Part shown: positions 33,440 to 37,190 of the stretch, piece by piece | Position numbering within the stretch: position 1 is the stretch's first letter | Layout: each line of letters begins with the position of its first letter | NCBI GenBank assembly: GCA_900547435.1 | Contig: URGO01000010.1 | Coordinates: 1 to 37,190 of the forward strand | DNA: 37,190 nucleotides | Direction: 5' to 3' | DNA from: an uncultured Parabacteroides sp. | GTDB lineage: Bacteria; Bacteroidota; Bacteroidia; Bacteroidales; Tannerellaceae | Position numbers and translations under genes: made by a program | The notes under the pieces: model-generated | What the model was told of the DNA's origin: nothing | What the model saw: only the letters and a program-made list of their open reading frames with translations | Database searches by the model: none

Positions 33440-36419
33440 ATCTTATTTCCAGCGAACTTTTTCCATTCCCGTTGCGGATGACTTGAATGTGTACCGGGAT
33501 TCGTTCGGTCATCTCCTGGATATGAGAGATAACACCGATTTTGCGTCCTTGCGTCCGAAGGCTTTCCAAAGCATCAAGGGCAATGCGCAGGGTCTCTGCA
33601 TCCAATGAGCCGAAACCTTCATCTATAAATAGGCTTTCCACTTTCATCCGGTTGGAGGAAAGCGAGGATAATCCGAGTGCCAAGGCCAGTGAAACCAGAA
33701 AAGATTCTCCGCCTGAAAGACTGTGGATGGTTCTGACTTCATCACACATATCTTTGTCGATGACCTGCAAGGCCAACGTGTCCGGGACACGTTCCAGCCG
33801 GTAACGTTTGGTCAATTCGCGGAGATGTACATTGGCATAGCTGAGGAGTACATCTAAGGTGTAACCTTGTGCAATCCTACGGAACTTCGATCCGTCGGAT
33901 GATCCGGCCAGATCGTTCAGTTGTGCCCATTGTTCGTAATATAGTTGTTTTTGTTTCAAGGATTCCTGCCATTGAGCAATCCGTTGCTTGTTTTCTTGAT
34001 GCGTACGGAGGCGGAATTGGGCTTCATTGTTTAGCCGGTTGGTTTCTTCCCAGGCCGTATCCAAAGAGATACCTTCGGAGCGGGTTTCATAATCTGATAC
34101 CCATTCCAGCCATTGTTTCTCGGCTTCTTGTTGAAGTTGAAGCGCCTGAAGAAGATTCTCATCCAATTGCTTTAAGCGTCCTTCTTCTTGTGCTACAATA
34201 GCGGCTTGCCGGTTCTTATTTTCGGTTAATTGCTGTTGTTTTTGTTTCCAAGTTCCTATCTTGGTTTTACAGGCTTGTTCTACATCATCCGGATTGGCTC
34301 CGTTTAATAGCCGATTGCGTTCGGCTTTTAGCTGGTTGTTCTCTTCGACTTGCACTTTATAATCTTGTTCGGCACGCTTTACTTGTTCAGATAGAGAAGG
34401 GAGGAACGCCTGGAGTGTATCGGCGGTCGATTTCCAACCTCCTTGCTTTTGTTGCAATTGGTTCAATTGCGCCTTTCGTTCTTTCCATTGATGCGAGAAC
34501 TCGGTGAGTTGGGTACGGAATCCCTCGGCATTCTCTTTCCAACTCTTAATCCATTCCGTATGCCCAAATAGAGATGTTGTTTCTTGTAGAGCACGTTCCA
34601 GTTTTTGTTCCGCTTCGGATAGATAGTTACGTGTGTCGGCTAATTGTTCCTGAATTAACGTCAGTTGGTTCCCCAATTCTTTGTGTTGTGATTCCTCTTT
34701 AAGCAATTCCTGTTGCAAAGTTATGTGCTGTTGGCTAAGCAGGTTGAGTTGCTTTTCCTCATTGAGGTGTTGCGTTTTCTTTCGGTTCAGTTCGTTCAGG
34801 CGGAGCGTAGCACGGTCTATCTCCTCGCTGATTCTTTGTAACCAAACATCGGTTTCGGGCAAGGCGAACGGATGATGTATGCTTCCGCATACCGGACAAG
34901 GCTGGCCTTCTATCAGCCGGCCACGCAATACCGGTATATCTCCGGTAGTTCCGAATTGCGCTTTCTCTACTAATTTCTGTTCCCGTTCTTTTTGCAATAA
35001 TTCTATGTCAGCACTGATTTGCCGAATATCCTCTTGTTGGAGTTGCTTCTCCATCCAGGCTATTTGACGGGCGGACTCCTGGCACTTCTTTTGCTTTTCT
35101 TGCAGGGTATTGGCCATCTTTTGCCAATCCTTTTGCCATTGGGATTGCCGTTTCGCTAAACTCTTCTGTTTGCTATTCAGTGTTTCGGCCTGTTTCTTTT
35201 GCTCTTCCGCTGAGTTCAAATGGAGCAGGAGGGCAGGCAATTGTTCGGCGATATGTTCTTTCGTATGATGCTTTTCAAACCATTGCGTGAGAGCCTGAAT
35301 GCTTTGCATCCCCTTTTCCCATCGTTGGATAGCGTCTTTATATTTCTTTTCTTCTGTCCTGTAATTCAGGACTGCTTTTTCCCAAGTTTGTTTTTTCTCT
35401 TTGACCGACCGGTTTAGAGTCTCCAGTTGGATGTCTGTTTTTCTTGCCCGAAGCAATTCCGGTTGTAAGTTCTGGTAGATGGCCTCTTCCTGTTGTTGGG
35501 CAGAGATGGCTTTTTCCAATTCTTCTTGTACGTGGAGTTGCGCCTTGCGGGCATTCTCTAATGTCTCCTGGACTTCGACCTGTTGTTTTTTTATCTGTTC
35601 GGATTGCGCTTGCCTGTTTTTTACCGCTTCTTGCCGGAGTTGACGCTCTTTTTTCTCTTTCTCTAAAGCGGATAACTTCTGGGCCAATGCTTTCTGCTTC
35701 GTTTTCCATTCCTCCAGTTCCTCCTTGCTGAGCAGTTCGATTCCTTGAATTTTGGCTTGTACGGCATCAAAATCCGCTTTTGCCTCAGCACATTTGGTAT
35801 AGATGAGACGTGAAATTTGTGAATAAATGTCCGTTCCCGTCAGTTTCTCTAAGAGGGCGGCCTTGTCACTTTGCTCAGCTTTCAAGAAAGTTGAGAAATC
35901 ATTTTGGGCCAAGAGGACGGAGCGGGTGAATTGCTCGAAAGTCAGTCCGATGAGCTGCACAATCCGTTGTTGCAATTCCTTGTTTTTTCCCTGCTCCGGT
36001 GTATCGGAATCCAAATTGATGAGCGATATAGCTACACCTTGTAGTGTCCCATCTTCTTTTTCACGGGCACGCCTTACCGACCAGCGGGCACGGTAATGCT
36101 GGCCATTCAGGGCCAGGAAATCCACTTCCGCATATCCGGAGGCGGTACCACGTCGCAATAAGAAGCGCGGGTCGCTTTGCGCCAGCATATCATCCCGGAT
36201 ATCTTTCACCTTGACATTGTTCTCTTTGGCCTGTTCCGTTCGGGGTGTACGTCCGAACAGGGCCAGGCACATCGTGTCAAGCAAAGTCGATTTTCCTGAT
36301 CCGGTCGGTCCCGATATGGCGAAGATTCCCGCCGAAGCCAAAGGTTCAGCATTGAAATCCAAGCAAAAATCGCCTTCCAACGAAGCGATATTACAACCTC
36401 TAATTGCTTCTATTTTCAT
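33438..36419 (-). CDS. sbcC: Exonuclease subunit SbcC (Rad50-like)
   Basis: ATPase subunit of the SbcCD nuclease that opens hairpins and protein-blocked DNA ends. The 993-residue protein has Walker A GPTGSGKST at 37-45, then two long coiled-coil arms. A zinc hook (CPVCGSIHHP, around residues 505-515) lies in the middle. The C-terminal half-domain carries the signature LSGGESFLVSLALALG and Walker B DEGFGSLD. Length is normal. Its start overlaps the end of sbcD by 20 bp, so the two are translated together. Confidence 0.96.
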   Translation of the reverse strand: MKIEAIRGCNIASLEGDFCLDFNAEPLASAGIFAISGPTGSGKSTLLDTMCLALFGRTPRTEQAKENNVKVKDIRDDMLAQSDPRFLLRRGTASGYAEVDFLALNGQHYRARWSVRRAREKEDGTLQGVAISLINLDSDTPEQGKNKELQQRIVQLIGLTFEQFTRSVLLAQNDFSTFLKAEQSDKAALLEKLTGTDIYSQISRLIYTKCAEAKADFDAVQAKIQGIELLSKEELEEWKTKQKALAQKLSALEKEKKERQLRQEAVKNRQAQSEQIKKQQVEVQETLENARKAQLHVQEELEKAISAQQQEEAIYQNLQPELLRARKTDIQLETLNRSVKEKKQTWEKAVLNYRTEEKKYKDAIQRWEKGMQSIQALTQWFEKHHTKEHIAEQLPALLLHLNSAEEQKKQAETLNSKQKSLAKRQSQWQKDWQKMANTLQEKQKKCQESARQIAWMEKQLQQEDIRQISADIELLQKEREQKLVEKAQFGTTGDIPVLRGRLIEGQPCPVCGSIHHPFALPETDVWLQRISEEIDRATLRLNELNRKKTQHLNEEKQLNLLSQQHITLQQELLKEESQHKELGNQLTLIQEQLADTRNYLSEAEQKLERALQETTSLFGHTEWIKSWKENAEGFRTQLTEFSHQWKERKAQLNQLQQKQGGWKSTADTLQAFLPSLSEQVKRAEQDYKVQVEENNQLKAERNRLLNGANPDDVEQACKTKIGTWKQKQQQLTENKNRQAAIVAQEEGRLKQLDENLLQALQLQQEAEKQWLEWVSDYETRSEGISLDTAWEETNRLNNEAQFRLRTHQENKQRIAQWQESLKQKQLYYEQWAQLNDLAGSSDGSKFRRIAQGYTLDVLLSYANVHLRELTKRYRLERVPDTLALQVIDKDMCDEVRTIHSLSGGESFLVSLALALGLSSLSSNRMKVESLFIDEGFGSLDAETLRIALDALESLRTQGRKIGVISHIQEMTERIPVHIQVIRNGNGKSSLEIR

Positions 36420-37190
36420 ACGCTTCTCTCATTACATCTGTAAATAAGGTCTCCAAATCTTCCGAAAGTTCGGTATGGTACTTGCTCTCGTAGGCTCGTT
36501 TCAACATATCCAACGGATTCAGCTTCTGTAAACCTTCGAAAGTAAGCGGTTGTTTTTCCGCTTTATCTTTTTCATCCTTGGGATAAGAGGGCAGGATAGA
36601 AGTCAATCGTACGGCTTTATGTTGCAAGGCTTCTTCTACCTTGTGCCGGAATGCGGGAGCCGGTTCGCTCAGCAATACTTGCACCTCTATATAAGGCCAA
36701 CGACTCTTGTCCGTTCCTTCTTCCGCGTCCGGCAGGCCGGCTAATGCCAGAAGTACCTCCTCCGGGGGCAAAGGTTGGGATGGCACGCGTTTCAATTCCG
36801 CCCAAAGCGGGACAGGTATAGTCTTTATCTCCTGTAATTTCCCGGCATCTATGCTGATTTTAATAACCTGATGACGATAGTTCGTCTCCGAAAAAGACAT
36901 GGGTAAAGGACTTCCGGAATAACGGATATGTTCTTTTTCACCAACGCATTGCGCCTTGTGAATATGCCCTAACGCCACATACGCGATTCCTTCCGGAAAA
37001 GCAGAGGCGGGAAGCGATTCCAATCCGCCCATGAGGACACGCTCACTACGGTCATCTTCCGATAGCTCCGCTCCGTTGGCGTGTAGATGTCCCATCGCAA
37101 GAATTGCTTCTCCCTTCTCCTTATGGGAAATGGCATATTCATAAAGCCGACTATACGTGCGCCGGACTCCGGACAAATAGGCATCCTCTT
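36400..37190 (-). CDS. sbcD: Exonuclease subunit SbcD, N-terminus outside the window
   Basis: Mre11-like metallophosphoesterase partner of SbcC. Only the C-terminal 263 or so codons are present, since the frame is still open at the window edge (residues DAYLSGVRRTY read into it). Two late metal-ligand motifs are visible, GHLHANGAEL and ALGHIHKAQ. The DNA-binding cap domain follows (IRYSGSPLPMSFSE, then VPLWAELKRVPS). The N-terminal DxH and GNHD motifs must lie beyond 37190. The overlap with sbcC confirms the sbcDC operon. Confidence 0.95.
   Translation of the reverse strand, partial: EDAYLSGVRRTYSRLYEYAISHKEKGEAILAMGHLHANGAELSEDDRSERVLMGGLESLPASAFPEGIAYVALGHIHKAQCVGEKEHIRYSGSPLPMSFSETNYRHQVIKISIDAGKLQEIKTIPVPLWAELKRVPSQPLPPEEVLLALAGLPDAEEGTDKSRWPYIEVQVLLSEPAPAFRHKVEEALQHKAVRLTSILPSYPKDEKDKAEKQPLTFEGLQKLNPLDMLKRAYESKYHTELSEDLETLFTDVMREAYENRSN

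Overview
The window looks like chromosomal DNA of a member of the Bacteroidales, most likely a Parabacteroides-type gut bacterium. The genus is an inference. The supporting signs are a moderate GC content, an ATP synthase operon that starts with beta-epsilon, a roughly 27-residue insert in the beta subunit, a one-domain epsilon subunit, weak Shine-Dalgarno sequences, and at least 13 exact copies of the Bacteroidales -7 promoter element TAnnTTTG placed just upstream of genes. Nothing here looks like a phage, a plasmid, an insertion sequence or a CRISPR locus. No tRNA or rRNA gene was seen.

Layout. 92-2815: ppdK (minus), interrupted by one in-frame TAA. 2816-3806: long divergent intergenic region with a 22-nt periodic repeat. 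3807-10943: complete F1Fo ATP synthase operon (atpD-C, an AtpI-like gene, atpB-E-F-H-A-G) closed by a hairpin terminator. 11066-12943: a DUF418-type membrane protein broken by one TAA, and a cysteine-free thioredoxin-fold protein. 13219-15394: MATE exporter and metallo-beta-lactamase-fold protein. 15571-18245: trmD, a DUF2148 protein and two unrecognised genes. 18274-23344: AraC regulator, sigma-54 response regulator, its partner kinase (broken by one TGA) and an Nramp metal transporter. 23397-25418: a DUF1080 protein and the queC-queF pair behind a possible preQ1-I riboswitch. 25715-29606: yqgE, GNAT, glycosyltransferase, recR, fabD. 29758-30798: tatA and tatC (tatC broken by one TAA). 30887-37190: pepD, a small membrane protein, an OmpH/Skp-like chaperone, sbcC and partial sbcD.

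Two things stand out. First, four genes (ppdK, a DUF418 gene, an NtrY-like kinase, tatC) are each cut by a single in-frame stop, with the reading frame and protein similarity continuing straight through. No frameshift was seen, and TAA and TGA are used as normal stops elsewhere. This means either real recent gene inactivation or substitution errors in the assembly. Second, three intergenic regions (about 3087, 15393 and 25518) carry short arrays of about four units in strict 22-nt register. The units have partly palindromic ends and differing cores. At 25518 the array folds into a perfect 33-bp inverted repeat. Two of the three lie between divergent promoters, so they are not simply terminators.

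Functionally most of the window is housekeeping: energy conversion, tRNA modification (TrmD, queuosine), fatty acid synthesis, DNA repair (RecR, SbcCD) and envelope biogenesis (Skp-like chaperone, Tat export). The NtrYX-like pair may regulate the adjacent metal transporter.
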